Shown here one piece after another: positions 5,311 to 12,943 of a DNA stretch of 14,291 nucleotides (within the stretch, counting starts at the first letter, position 1; each line of letters starts with the position of its first letter). Below the pieces are notes generated by a model. That model saw only the letters and a list, made by a program, of their open reading frames with translations, was not told the DNA's origin and made no database searches. The position numbers and the translations under genes are program-made. The stretch comes from JAGXTF01 sp038317095 (lineage in GTDB: Bacteria; Bacteroidota; Bacteroidia; NS11-12g; UBA955). The DNA is taken from the NCBI GenBank assembly GCA_038317095.1, contig JBBQBB010000073.1:1-14291 (forward strand), read 5' to 3'.

Positions 5311-7949
5311 GACTTTTGCAATTTTCGTTGCATTTTAATTCTAAAAATCAACGCCATAAAAGTGCCAATGGCCATAATAATGGTACCAGCCCATACCAAA
5401 TTAATCCATGGAAATTCAATTGCTTTAACCACAATATAAGGAACGGCAGGGTCCTTTTCCGCCGTAACAATATCAAAGGTAATATTATTTCTAGGTTCGC
5501 CAGGGGCAGGCACGTTTATCTTTTCAATGTTGAAATACAAACCCAATTTATCACTGGTCACCGGAATTCCTTGTAGAATATTTTCTTCCAAATTAATAAC
5601 ATATTCTGGGTGAATGGTTTCTTTAATATCCAATCTTTCTACCTTTACCGCCAAACGTAAAATAAAACCACCACCTTGTGCAAATTGCATAAAACTATCT
5701 ACTTGCAGTTTTACTTTTCCGCTTTCTGTTAAAAACATTTGCCCTTCTTTTACGGTTTGCTGCTTAAACGCACTAAAAGGTTCGGCTTTGTCCATGCTGC
5801 TTTCATAGTTCACATGCGTAAACACATCTTTGTATAAAAAATGCCTTGTACTTGGTTCAGCTAGCAATCCCATATTGGGGTTGTTTTGTGTTTTAGGTTT
5901 CAGGGTAAAACTGTCTTTCACTTTGCCGGTTTTGTCCTTTAATTCAAACAATACATTAAAATATTTATCGATACTGTCTTTGCCTGTGCCCTTTAAAAAA
6001 CTGCGGTAGGTTACAGTATACATCCCCATTTCCTCCGACTTGTCCTTGTAAAGAATTCTGTTTTGTCGGTTAAAATCCATGGCTTTTGCGTCGGCTTGAC
6101 CCTTTTCATTTACTTCGGGTGCCAAATTGATGCCTTGAGATGAACTTATAATGGTTTGGTTTACCGAAGAAACCAAAACGCCCATTAACAAAATGCCAAA
6201 ACCAGAATGGGCAATGCTGGAGCCATTTCCGAGCCAATCGCCCAGTTTTTGTTTGCGAATAAATAAAATATTGGAAACAATTAATTGTACAGAAAAAACA
6301 AGAAAAACAACGTATTTAATTTCATATATTCCAAAGCCAAACATCAATGCCATGGCAATCAAAAGTGACAATCCGAAAGCAATACTAAAATCTTTTAACC
6401 ATAGATCCATTTTGGTTTCTCGGTATCTAAAATATTGACCAATGGCCATTAAAAACATCACTGGCATTGCCAACCAAACTTGGGCCTTATTATAGGCTTC
6501 TGCCTTAGGGATGGCAGTATTGGTTCCAAACAATTTATTAAAAACAGGGATAGAAGTGGCGGAAATAACTTGAACCAATGAAAGGATTAAAAACATAGAA
6601 CCCAAGAACATCCACAGCTCTCTGCTCGACCATTTTTCATCGGCTTGTTTAAATTCTTTATCAGGAGAAAACAATTTTTTAATGGCTTGAAAATAACTCA
6701 AATTGTTGCGAATTGGATCTGCAGAAGTGCGCATGCTAAGTAGTATTAAAAACGAAATTAATATGGCAAAAAACACCCCAATATCTATATTTTTTAGCAT
6801 AGATTCCACATTGTCAAAAGCTTTGCCACTTAAAAATGCCCATGAAGAAAGGTGAATGCCCACCAAGGCAAAAAAGCCATAAGCCATGGCTCTGCGTATG
6901 ACAGGTGAGTTTTCTGTGGAAAGTAAACTTACCACATAAAAAGCAAACATAAACAACAGCAATTGTCCACTCAATCCAAGATCGGTGAAGCTGTGCACGC
7001 TTGCATCACCCAATATGCCACTTCGTGTTAAAAACGTGGCATACAACACCAACCAATAGGACAATTGAATAAGCAGGTGTGAAGTAAACAAATGTCTGCC
7101 GGTATTGCGACTGATGAGAATCATGTGCGCAGCAGCGGCCATAATTAACCATGGCATCAGAGAAGCATTTTCTACGGGATCCCAGGCCCAGTAACCACCA
7201 AAAGACAAACTTTCGTATGCCCAAAAGCCACCCATTACAATACCAACACCTAACACACCCACGCAAAGCAAACTCCACTTAAGGGCAGGTTTTAACCATT
7301 CGCGATCACGTCGCATCCACAAACCTGCAATGGAATAGGCAAAGGGCACAACCGTTAGTGCAAAACCCAAAAACAACGTTGGAGGATGTATGACCATCCA
7401 GTAATTTTGGAGCAAAGGATTTAAGCCATTTCCGTCCTTCAAAGCCATTAAATATTTCGCCTTTCCTTCCAAAACTGGAATATTGGCAATCATATCTGCC
7501 TTTATATCTCTAAACAAGGCAAAAGGCGTGCTTCCTATGTGCAATTCTCCCCATTCGAACCCCAGCAGCATTGTAGCCAAGGCAAATTGGGCCAGTCCAA
7601 CGACAGCCATAACTGGCGATTCCCAACTTCCCGCCTTTCGGGTTAGTACCAAGCCTATTGTGGCATTCCAAAACATCCACAATAGAAAGCTACCTTCTTG
7701 ACCCTCCCAAAAGCACGAGATCATGTAATACACCGGAAGTGCATTGCTGCTGTGTTTCCAAGCGTAATAAAATTCGTATCGGTGCGAAAAAATGATATAA
7801 AATAGAATGACAAAAATAGAGACCACTGCAAAGGCCTGTAACTGAAAAAATCGACGACCCAATACTTTGAGTGAATCGCTATTTCTATTGGCTGCATAAA
7901 AGTAAAAATAGGCAGCGAGAGCTGCGGCTAAACAAGAAATCACAACCAT
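5307..7949 (-). CDS. ccmF: Cytochrome c maturation protein CcmF (N-terminus probably longer)
   Basis: This is the membrane heme lyase subunit of System I, which transfers heme from CcmE to apocytochrome c on the outer face of the inner membrane. Multiple membrane helices surround WEGQEGSFLLW (81-91), the heme-ligand region VIHPPTLFLGF (187-196) and the tryptophan-rich loop WAWDPVENASLMPW (254-267). A large extracytoplasmic part of about 240 residues precedes the last helix (WINLVWAGTIIMAIGTF), making 880 residues against about 650 in E. coli; this long form is usual in Bacteroidota. The ATG at 7949 is the first standard start, but upstream codons in frame read HFVGEHLWLGNLGQI, the conserved CcmF N-terminus, up to about 8000. 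No ATG, GTG or TTG exists there before the in-frame stop at 8037-8039. The gene follows ccmE and overlaps the DUF2520 gene. Confidence 0.95.
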   Translation of the reverse strand: MVVISCLAAALAAYFYFYAANRNSDSLKVLGRRFFQLQAFAVVSIFVILFYIIFSHRYEFYYAWKHSSNALPVYYMISCFWEGQEGSFLLWMFWNATIGLVLTRKAGSWESPVMAVVGLAQFALATMLLGFEWGELHIGSTPFALFRDIKADMIANIPVLEGKAKYLMALKDGNGLNPLLQNYWMVIHPPTLFLGFALTVVPFAYSIAGLWMRRDREWLKPALKWSLLCVGVLGVGIVMGGFWAYESLSFGGYWAWDPVENASLMPWLIMAAAAHMILISRNTGRHLFTSHLLIQLSYWLVLYATFLTRSGILGDASVHSFTDLGLSGQLLLFMFAFYVVSLLSTENSPVIRRAMAYGFFALVGIHLSSWAFLSGKAFDNVESMLKNIDIGVFFAILISFLILLSMRTSADPIRNNLSYFQAIKKLFSPDKEFKQADEKWSSRELWMFLGSMFLILSLVQVISATSIPVFNKLFGTNTAIPKAEAYNKAQVWLAMPVMFLMAIGQYFRYRETKMDLWLKDFSIAFGLSLLIAMALMFGFGIYEIKYVVFLVFSVQLIVSNILFIRKQKLGDWLGNGSSIAHSGFGILLMGVLVSSVNQTIISSSQGINLAPEVNEKGQADAKAMDFNRQNRILYKDKSEEMGMYTVTYRSFLKGTGKDSIDKYFNVLFELKDKTGKVKDSFTLKPKTQNNPNMGLLAEPSTRHFLYKDVFTHVNYESSMDKAEPFSAFKQQTVKEGQMFLTESGKVKLQVDSFMQFAQGGGFILRLAVKVERLDIKETIHPEYVINLEENILQGIPVTSDKLGLYFNIEKINVPAPGEPRNNITFDIVTAEKDPAVPYIVVKAIEFPWINLVWAGTIIMAIGTFMALIFRIKMQRKLQKS

Positions 7950-8014
7950 TATTTGGCCTAAATTTCCGAGCCATAAATGCTCTCCGACGAAGTGAATTAC
8001 CCCAGGTTTCAGAA

Positions 8015-8428
8015 TTATTTTATATTGGTTTGTTTGTTAGAAACAGGTGCGTCCTCATACTTACTGGGACATTTCATGGCAATTTCCGTTGCTTGAAAAT
8101 AATCCGATTCTGCGTGACCTGTAATAGTTATCATATCGCTGCGTTCCATATCCGTAGGCTTGGGTTGGTTATAAACCACCTTTTTTTCGTACCCCAAACT
8201 ATCCATGGCGTAAAAAACCAAATGATTTGCATCCACTTTGGGATCGTATTCCATTGGCCTGTTTTTGTTAAGTTTGCAACGCACTACGTAATTTTTTCCC
8301 GGATTCTCTTTGGCCAATTCATCCGCAGCTTTGAATGAAACATTTTGGGTGGTATTGCCATACAGACTTACCACAGCCGCCACGCCCAGCCCGGCAACTA
8401 CTATCAGTGCAATGTGAAGGGGCTTCAT
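8015..8428 (-). CDS. ccmE: Cytochrome c maturation protein CcmE, CxxxY type
   Basis: This heme chaperone of 137 residues has an N-terminal signal anchor (residues 4-22) and a periplasmic OB-fold beta barrel. It receives heme from CcmC/D and hands it to CcmF. Standard CcmE binds heme covalently through His in HxxxY; here the matching place reads AMKCPSKYED, giving Cys120 and Tyr124, a CxxxY motif. Such cysteine variants are known from archaea and some bacteria and define a System I* type. VNYQP-like and ITITGHA segments fit the barrel. Its ATG overlaps the upstream small gene's stop (ATGA at 8428-8425). The ccmF coding sequence follows within about 15-65 bases depending on the start used. Confidence 0.92.
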   Translation of the reverse strand: MKPLHIALIVVAGLGVAAVVSLYGNTTQNVSFKAADELAKENPGKNYVVRCKLNKNRPMEYDPKVDANHLVFYAMDSLGYEKKVVYNQPKPTDMERSDMITITGHAESDYFQATEIAMKCPSKYEDAPVSNKQTNIK

Positions 8429-8655
8429 ATTTTTTGTTCCTTATCTTTCTCTAATTTACTCACTTTTTTATCCAAACGAAAAAGAAAAAAAGCAATGCCG
8501 GAGAATATAATTCCCAAGACCACAGCCACTACATTGAATTTTGCATTGCCTCGCATAGCATCTTGGGCCACAGAATTTGCCGCTTTTGCAGCCAAACTTA
8601 TGCCAAAAATGGTGAGCAAAGCCAATCCAATCTTTTTCAGATTTATATGATTCAT
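8425..8655 (-). CDS. ccmD: CcmD-like small membrane protein
   Basis: This 76-residue protein has an N-terminal hydrophobic segment (LALLTIFGISLAAKAA) that looks like a signal peptide ending near AKA, a short loop, a membrane helix (FNVVAVVLGIIFSGIAFFLF) and a charged cytoplasmic tail (DKKVSKLEKDKEQ). CcmD proteins are tiny and poorly conserved; this one is assigned mainly by its place between ccmC and ccmE and by the helix plus charged-tail pattern usual for Bacteroidota CcmD. It would help release holo-CcmE from CcmC. Both ends overlap neighbours through ATGA (8655-8652 and 8428-8425), so translation is coupled. Confidence 0.75.
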   Translation of the reverse strand: MNHINLKKIGLALLTIFGISLAAKAANSVAQDAMRGNAKFNVVAVVLGIIFSGIAFFLFRLDKKVSKLEKDKEQKI

Positions 8656-9707
8656 GATTCTATTTGTTCTATTTCTAATTTTTTATACCGGTATAGCAAA
8701 CTTGCCAACCAAGAAAAAATGCAAATCCAACCTATCACCGAGGGATAAAAATACAAGCGAAGTGTATTGTCCAAATCGTATTGTTTAAAAGTAACCGTAC
8801 CACCCGCACCTGGGTGTAAACTGTCGCCTGCAAGTTTTGGCATAATCACAATTAACGATATGAATATTGGGAAAACAAATAGGTTGTAAACCGATGCTAT
8901 ACGTGCCCTTTGATGCTCGTCTTTGATTCCGTTGCGCAAAAGTAGATATGCCAAATACATGAGCATACCAATGGCAACCCCATTCAGTTTCGGATCTCTC
9001 GGCCACCAACTGCCCCATGTAACACTAGCCCAAACTGAACCTGTAAGACAACCCAAAATACCTGCCAACAATCCGGTGCGAATGAGTGCATCGCTGCGCA
9101 AATCGTAGTCTAGGTTGCCGGTGCTTAAATATCGCATGGCCTGTATTGCCGCAAATGCCAGTATGAAAATCATGCTAAACCACATGGGCACATGGTAAAG
9201 CAAATTGCGAATGCTTTCGTAAAGTATAATACGGTTGGGAAAACCTTTCAACTTATCAGGATTTGCTGCAATTTCGTCTTGTTTAAGTTCTATGGCATTG
9301 GATTTCAAAGTATCCGAAATACCTGCTTTAAGTCCCAAAGCATTGGGCAACGACATCCATTGTCCATTGGCTTTTACAAACAAATTGTACATGGTTTCCG
9401 AAGCGCCGTTTTTTCCAAACCCTGGATGAATGCCTGCAGTTAAAATACCTTCTTCATCCCACTTCAATGCATCGGCTTTAAAAGTTTTGGAACCATTGGC
9501 CAACAAAACTTCCTCTGGTTTAAAACCATTCCCTGGATTGTATATGTCTATGAGAAGGTTGTATTTCTGCCCACTTAGAATATTGAATTGATTTGAACCT
9601 TCAACCGCAACGCCTGTTATACCTGTTTTTAGTGGAGTAAATAGGCCACCAACAACCACGTAGCCAATTAATACTACACCCAAAATTTTCCACCAAGCCT
9701 GTTTCAT
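8652..9707 (-). CDS. ccmC: Cytochrome c maturation protein CcmC with extra extracytoplasmic domain
   Basis: This integral membrane protein loads heme onto CcmE. Core features are LLYHVPMWFSM (first heme-ligand His), the tryptophan-rich loop TWGSWWPRDPKL, GMLMYLAYLLL, and the second ligand His in DSLHPGAGG. The first helix (ILGVVLIGYVVVGGLF) is followed by about 130 soluble residues before the HVPMW helix. They include NILSGQKYNLLIDIYNPG and LPNALGLKAG and look like a beta-rich domain; E. coli CcmC (245 residues) lacks this. I use the ATG at 9707 (MKQAWWKILG, 351 residues); a TTG at 9722 would add five residues but overlaps a probable -7 promoter box. It is the first gene of the ccm operon. 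ccmA and ccmB are not seen; hsdR lies upstream instead. Confidence 0.92.
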   Translation of the reverse strand: MKQAWWKILGVVLIGYVVVGGLFTPLKTGITGVAVEGSNQFNILSGQKYNLLIDIYNPGNGFKPEEVLLANGSKTFKADALKWDEEGILTAGIHPGFGKNGASETMYNLFVKANGQWMSLPNALGLKAGISDTLKSNAIELKQDEIAANPDKLKGFPNRIILYESIRNLLYHVPMWFSMIFILAFAAIQAMRYLSTGNLDYDLRSDALIRTGLLAGILGCLTGSVWASVTWGSWWPRDPKLNGVAIGMLMYLAYLLLRNGIKDEHQRARIASVYNLFVFPIFISLIVIMPKLAGDSLHPGAGGTVTFKQYDLDNTLRLYFYPSVIGWICIFSWLASLLYRYKKLEIEQIES

Positions 9708-9719
9708 TGAAAAGCTTTG

Positions 9720-9727
9720 CAAAATTA
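9720..9727 (-). promoter_or_regulatory. Possible Bacteroidota -7 box upstream of ccmC
   Basis: Read on the minus strand these bases are TAATTTTG, a full match to the Bacteroidota -7 consensus TAnnTTTG. About 20 bases further upstream the strand is T-rich (TTTT instead of the preferred TTTG). Transcription would begin only a few bases before the ATG at 9707, giving a very short leader. This supports ATG 9707 over TTG 9722 as the ccmC start. Confidence 0.35.
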
Positions 9728-9943
9728 GGTTAGAAAGGGGTAGGAAAAAAGGGAATTTGTGGAATGAATTTGCTTAGTTCATCGAATAAATAAAAACGGT
9801 GGATTTGGTGTCCATTACGGGCAAAAAACCATAAACCCTCACCCCTTCCTCCGCTTCAATTCCTCTTCGATCAAGGCCCTTTCCCTGCCCATTTGTCCGG
9901 CTACGCCACTAAGCTTGCAAAAAAACAACCTCACTTCTTACTT

Positions 9944-12253
9944 TCACGCCACCCGCCCTGCATACAAATGCCGCTGAAAACCTACAAAAAGGTTCCTCAA
10001 TTGCTCTGTGCCACCGAATCGTTGCATAGCTTCGGAGATGCTTTGGTATTTGAGTTCCAGCAGTTGGGGCAGTTTTTCTTGGTCTAATTCTTCTACGCCA
10101 GATTCAATATATTTGTGCAATACAAATTCTAAGAAATCTCTTTGTGCGTTGTCCAATTCGGCGAATATTTGGGCTTGCGCATTGGCCACACGGCTTTCGC
10201 GGGTGATAGGGGCATGGGCGTATGCTACAAATTCCAGTACGTCAAACAAGTCACTGTTTTCTGCATCAATAATGCGTTGCAAAGTATGCAGTTCATCTGC
10301 ACCAAAACCTGCAATTTCTAACCTTGTAAGCAGTGCTTTGCGGGTAGTAGGATTGCCCCAAATATTCCGCAATTCTTCTTCTGATTCTGCAAATTCTGGC
10401 ATGGCTCCAAAGAGCTGGTTCATAAATTCCTCAGCAGATACGGGTCGCCCATCTGCACTCCAAAATGAAGTAGAAACCATGTGCTGAATTTCGCGTTCTT
10501 TGCCATCACGCAACTTGATTTTTACCTTTTGCCTGCGCGAAGATCCCTCTTCCCCATCTTCACCAGGCGGTGGCTCGTTAACCACCGACGGTGGTATTTC
10601 AGGACTCGGTGCGGCAGGGGCTTCTGGCTCCAAGGGTTCTCCATCCCAGTCTGGGTCACTAAACCGTTCTGAAGCGTTAACAAAGTCGTATATGGTAAAA
10701 AAATCTTTGCCGTCAAACAAACGTGTGCCACGACCAATAATTTGTTTGAACTCTATCATGTTGTTCACTGGCCGCAGCAGAACGATGTTTCTTACGTTGC
10801 GCGCATCTACCCCTGTACTCAGTTTTTGCGAGGTGGTAAGAATGGTGGGGATGGTCATTTCGTTGTCTTGAAAAGTACTCAAATAACTTTCACCCAATAA
10901 GCCGTCGTTTGCAGTTACACGGACACAATAATGCGGATTTGCATTCCGAGCTCCTTGGTTAATTAAGTCACGAATGGCAGCAGCATGTTCTTGGGTAGCA
11001 CAGAAAACCAGTGTTTTTTCGTTCTGGTTTATCATGCCCATTAAAATCTCCACACGATTTTTCTCCCTTTCACGAATCTCGATGATTCTGTTAAAATCGG
11101 ATTCTACGTAAACCCGCCCATGCTCTATTTCACCTTCAATCAATATATCATCAGGAGTAAATGTGTAGGTATCTAAAGTGGTTTGAATTCGTTTTACCTT
11201 AAACGGAGTTAAAAACCCATCGTTTATGCCTTCTTTCAATGAATAAATATAAACTGGGTCACCGAAATAGCGATAGGTATCTGTGTTCTCTGTTCGCTTT
11301 GGGGTTGCAGTTAAACCCAGTTGCACCGCTGGTGCAAAGTAATCCAATATACTGCGCCAGTTGCTTTCGTCATTGGCACCTCCACGGTGGCACTCGTCTA
11401 TAATAATAAGATCAAAAAAATCTGGCGGATACTGTCCAAAATGCGGTGTTTCATTTGCCCCACTCATAAACGTCTGAAAAATGGTAAAAAATATGCTTCC
11501 ATTCATCGGTACCCTTCCTTTTTTACTAATTTCACTTGGTTTAATTCGCACTTTGGCGTCCTCATTAAACCCTGTAAATTCATTGTATGCTTGATTGGCA
11601 AGAATATTACGGTCTGCCAAAAACAAAATACGTGGTCTGCGGCTGCCATCGCGCATCAAGTTCCAGCGGGTTTGAAACAGTTTCCAAGCTATTTGAAATG
11701 CGATGGTGGTTTTGCCCGTGCCCGTTGCCAATGTAAGCAGCATCCGTTGGCGTCCTTCTGCAATGCCATCCAATACTCGGTTGATGGCTATTTCTTGGTA
11801 GAAACGTGGAATTTTCGTTCCATCGAATGCGATTTCTGCAAACCTGTCTTTCCAATTGTTCTGAACAGGGAAGCACATATCCCACAATTCATCTGGGGTA
11901 GGGAAGCGATACACAATGCCCTCAATTCCCCTTTCCATGCGTATTTCGTAAATCTCAGTGCCATTGGTGGCATAGGTAAATTCCAAGCAGAGCTTTTGTG
12001 CATATTCCTTGGCCTGAGCCACACCTTCGCCCACTGCCAAGCTAGCCTTTTTTGCCTCTATGACAGCCAGTTTTCTGCCTTTGTATACCAAAACATAATC
12101 TGCAATTGTAGGCAAACCTCGCCTACCTCCAGATTGTATGCGGCCTGCTGTGATATTATATTCACGCAGTACCCTTGTTTCTGGCACAACACCCCAACCC
12201 GCATCTCGCAGTTTTGGGTCTATTAATTCGGCTCTTGTTTCTGCTTCGTTCAT
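9944..12253 (-). CDS. hsdR: Type I restriction enzyme R subunit (EcoEI-like helicase-nuclease)
   Basis: This 769-residue motor and nuclease subunit of a type I restriction-modification complex translocates DNA and cuts away from the recognition site. The N-terminal PD-(D/E)xK nuclease shows D52 (IADYVLVYKG), E66-A-K68 (AVIEAKKA) and the QxxxY motif Q80-Y84. The SF2 helicase has Walker A ATGTGKT (176-182), DECH (286-289), TATPKR (315-320), motif V around STGVDARNV (479-487) and motif VI QIIGRGTR (504-511). A Pro/acidic linker (540-573) precedes the helical C-terminal domain. Length fits EcoEI-type HsdR (about 800). The ATG overlaps the transposase stop (ATGA at 12253-12250), so it is probably co-transcribed with hsdS and the transposase. 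Its base composition looks richer in G+C than that of hsdS and the ccm genes, which suggests a separate history. Confidence 0.95.
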   Translation of the reverse strand: MNEAETRAELIDPKLRDAGWGVVPETRVLREYNITAGRIQSGGRRGLPTIADYVLVYKGRKLAVIEAKKASLAVGEGVAQAKEYAQKLCLEFTYATNGTEIYEIRMERGIEGIVYRFPTPDELWDMCFPVQNNWKDRFAEIAFDGTKIPRFYQEIAINRVLDGIAEGRQRMLLTLATGTGKTTIAFQIAWKLFQTRWNLMRDGSRRPRILFLADRNILANQAYNEFTGFNEDAKVRIKPSEISKKGRVPMNGSIFFTIFQTFMSGANETPHFGQYPPDFFDLIIIDECHRGGANDESNWRSILDYFAPAVQLGLTATPKRTENTDTYRYFGDPVYIYSLKEGINDGFLTPFKVKRIQTTLDTYTFTPDDILIEGEIEHGRVYVESDFNRIIEIREREKNRVEILMGMINQNEKTLVFCATQEHAAAIRDLINQGARNANPHYCVRVTANDGLLGESYLSTFQDNEMTIPTILTTSQKLSTGVDARNVRNIVLLRPVNNMIEFKQIIGRGTRLFDGKDFFTIYDFVNASERFSDPDWDGEPLEPEAPAAPSPEIPPSVVNEPPPGEDGEEGSSRRQKVKIKLRDGKEREIQHMVSTSFWSADGRPVSAEEFMNQLFGAMPEFAESEEELRNIWGNPTTRKALLTRLEIAGFGADELHTLQRIIDAENSDLFDVLEFVAYAHAPITRESRVANAQAQIFAELDNAQRDFLEFVLHKYIESGVEELDQEKLPQLLELKYQSISEAMQRFGGTEQLRNLFVGFQRHLYAGRVA

Positions 12254-12843
12254 TGGTTGAAAAATTTATCATCCGACCATTTTGACGGATTGTTTATAAT
12301 GTATTCAGAAATGGTTTGGTAAGATTGTTCGTTACGGATAATGTGTTCGTAGTAATTGCGTTGCCATAATTGTTGGGGCGTATCGCAAACGCCCTTTCCA
12401 TTATCGCCCAAATTATTAATTTGTTTTGTTACCGATGATTTATAACCCCGAATAATTGCCCCCACATTATTGGATGGTGACCGTAGGTGCGAATTGCATT
12501 CGCCCGGTTTATTATCGGGCGTTTTATTATCGCCCGTTTTATTATCGGGCGAATGCAATTCGCCCCTACCGATTTCGTTGATTTTTAATATTCCGTGAAT
12601 ATGATTGGGCATTACAATAAACGCATCCAATTCTATTTGTGGACGCAATTCGGGTGTTTTTACCCATTCATTGTATGCAATGTTTCCAAATTCATTCAAT
12701 ATCATTTTACCATTTTCAATTTTTCCGAAACGGCACATTCTGTTTTTGCAACAAATGGTTATAAAATACAATCCTGCCTGAGAATAATCATATCCTTTTA
12801 ACCGGATAGACCTGCGATGATGGATATTTGGATTGTATGCCAT
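12250..12843 (-). CDS. REP-associated tyrosine transposase-like protein (Y1_Tnp)
   Basis: This 197-residue protein of the IS200-like Y1 transposase superfamily has the HUH metal site H81-I-H83 in VMPNHIHGIL and the candidate nucleophile Tyr164 or Tyr165 in QRNYYEHIIRNEQSY. The opening SIRLKGYDYSQAGLYFITICC and the C-terminal TISEYIINNPSKW are typical of Bacteroidota RAYT proteins. These are single genes that are not flanked by insertion-sequence ends but accompany REP palindromes. Here palindromes lie on both sides and inside the frame: residues about 92-122 (between HIHGIL and NNVGAIIRGYKSS) are encoded by a nested inverted repeat and three 15-base tandem repeats, giving DNKTG, DNKTP and DNKPG. 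The catalytic motifs are intact. It sits between hsdS (108-base gap) and hsdR (ATGA overlap), an odd place for a transposase. Confidence 0.9.
   Translation of the reverse strand: MAYNPNIHHRRSIRLKGYDYSQAGLYFITICCKNRMCRFGKIENGKMILNEFGNIAYNEWVKTPELRPQIELDAFIVMPNHIHGILKINEIGRGELHSPDNKTGDNKTPDNKPGECNSHLRSPSNNVGAIIRGYKSSVTKQINNLGDNGKGVCDTPQQLWQRNYYEHIIRNEQSYQTISEYIINNPSKWSDDKFFNQ
12376..12394. repeat. REP-like palindrome, GGGCGT/ACGCCC type, inside the transposase gene
   Basis: GGGCGT and ACGCCC form a perfect 6-bp stem around the seven-base spacer ATCGCAA. The same unit with spacer CTCGCAT occurs at 12905-12923; both are followed by CCTTT-like sequence. This copy is read through in frame as part of GKGVCDTP near the catalytic tyrosine. 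A diverged copy of the 15-base tandem unit (ATTATCGCCC) lies just after it, at about 12396-12410. Confidence 0.65.
12483..12569. repeat. Nested inverted repeat (REP-like pair) inside the transposase gene
   Basis: Arms 12483-12506 and 12546-12569 are reverse complements with one mismatch in 24 bases. Each arm is itself a palindrome: the right one has GGGCGAAT, loop GCA, ATTCGCCC at 12547-12565 (perfect), and the left one pairs 7 of 8 positions. Between the arms CGGGCG (12516-12521) and CGCCCG (12531-12536) form a further hairpin. This matches the paired-palindrome layout of REP/BIME units, except that it is coding. Confidence 0.8.
12507..12551. repeat. Three 15-base tandem repeats, in frame
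   Basis: Units at 12507-12521, 12522-12536 and 12537-12551 share (G/T)TTTATTATCG and differ mainly in the last four bases (GGCG or CCCG). Fifteen bases keep the transposase frame, giving the five-residue repeats DNKTG, DNKTP and DNKPG. The unit overlaps the inner part of the 12483-12569 inverted repeat. Confidence 0.8.
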
Positions 12844-12861
12844 TTATTATTTCTATTTATC

Positions 12862-12880
12862 GTGCGAATTCAATTCGCCA
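12862..12880. repeat. Diverged REP-like palindrome upstream of the transposase
   Basis: GCGAATT (12864-12870), a single C, and AATTCGC (12872-12878) form a 7-bp stem. The outer bases no longer pair. It is a degraded version of the GGGCGAATT/AATTCGCCC unit at 12944-12962 and lies in the gap between hsdS and the transposase gene. Confidence 0.6.
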
Positions 12881-12904
12881 TTTCGTTTAATTTTGTTTTC
12901 GTTT

Positions 12905-12923
12905 GGGCGTCTCGCATACGCCC
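12905..12923. repeat. REP-like palindrome, GGGCGT/ACGCCC type, between hsdS and transposase
   Basis: GGGCGT (12905-12910), spacer CTCGCAT, ACGCCC (12918-12923). It differs from the copy at 12376-12394 at only two spacer bases, so the two are clearly the same repeat. It lies between the 12862 and 12944 palindromes. Confidence 0.7.
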
Positions 12924-12943
12924 TTTTACATTTTGGTTTTATT

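Noticed and set aside
7871..8338. A 155-codon plus-strand frame opposite ccmE and the ccmF start
   Set aside because: Antisense to the conserved ccm genes with no recognisable domain; shadow frame.
9708..9722. TTG start for ccmC adding five residues
   Set aside because: The TTG is part of a likely TAATTTTG promoter box, and MKQAWWKILG from ATG 9707 is a normal CcmC start.
9839..9934. A 31-codon minus-strand frame (GTG start) ending ERALIEEELKRRKG just after hsdR
   Set aside because: It looks protein-like and could be a remnant of a longer gene, but it is very short, has only a GTG start and no recognisable family, so I do not call it.
11321..12226. A 301-codon plus-strand open frame opposite hsdR
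   Set aside because: It is antisense to well-supported helicase and nuclease motifs of hsdR and its translation (Cys/His/Phe-rich, no domains) looks like a shadow frame.
12483..12569. CRISPR-like array
   Set aside because: Units are 15-base direct repeats without unique spacers, inside a nested inverted repeat and in coding frame; no cas genes nearby.
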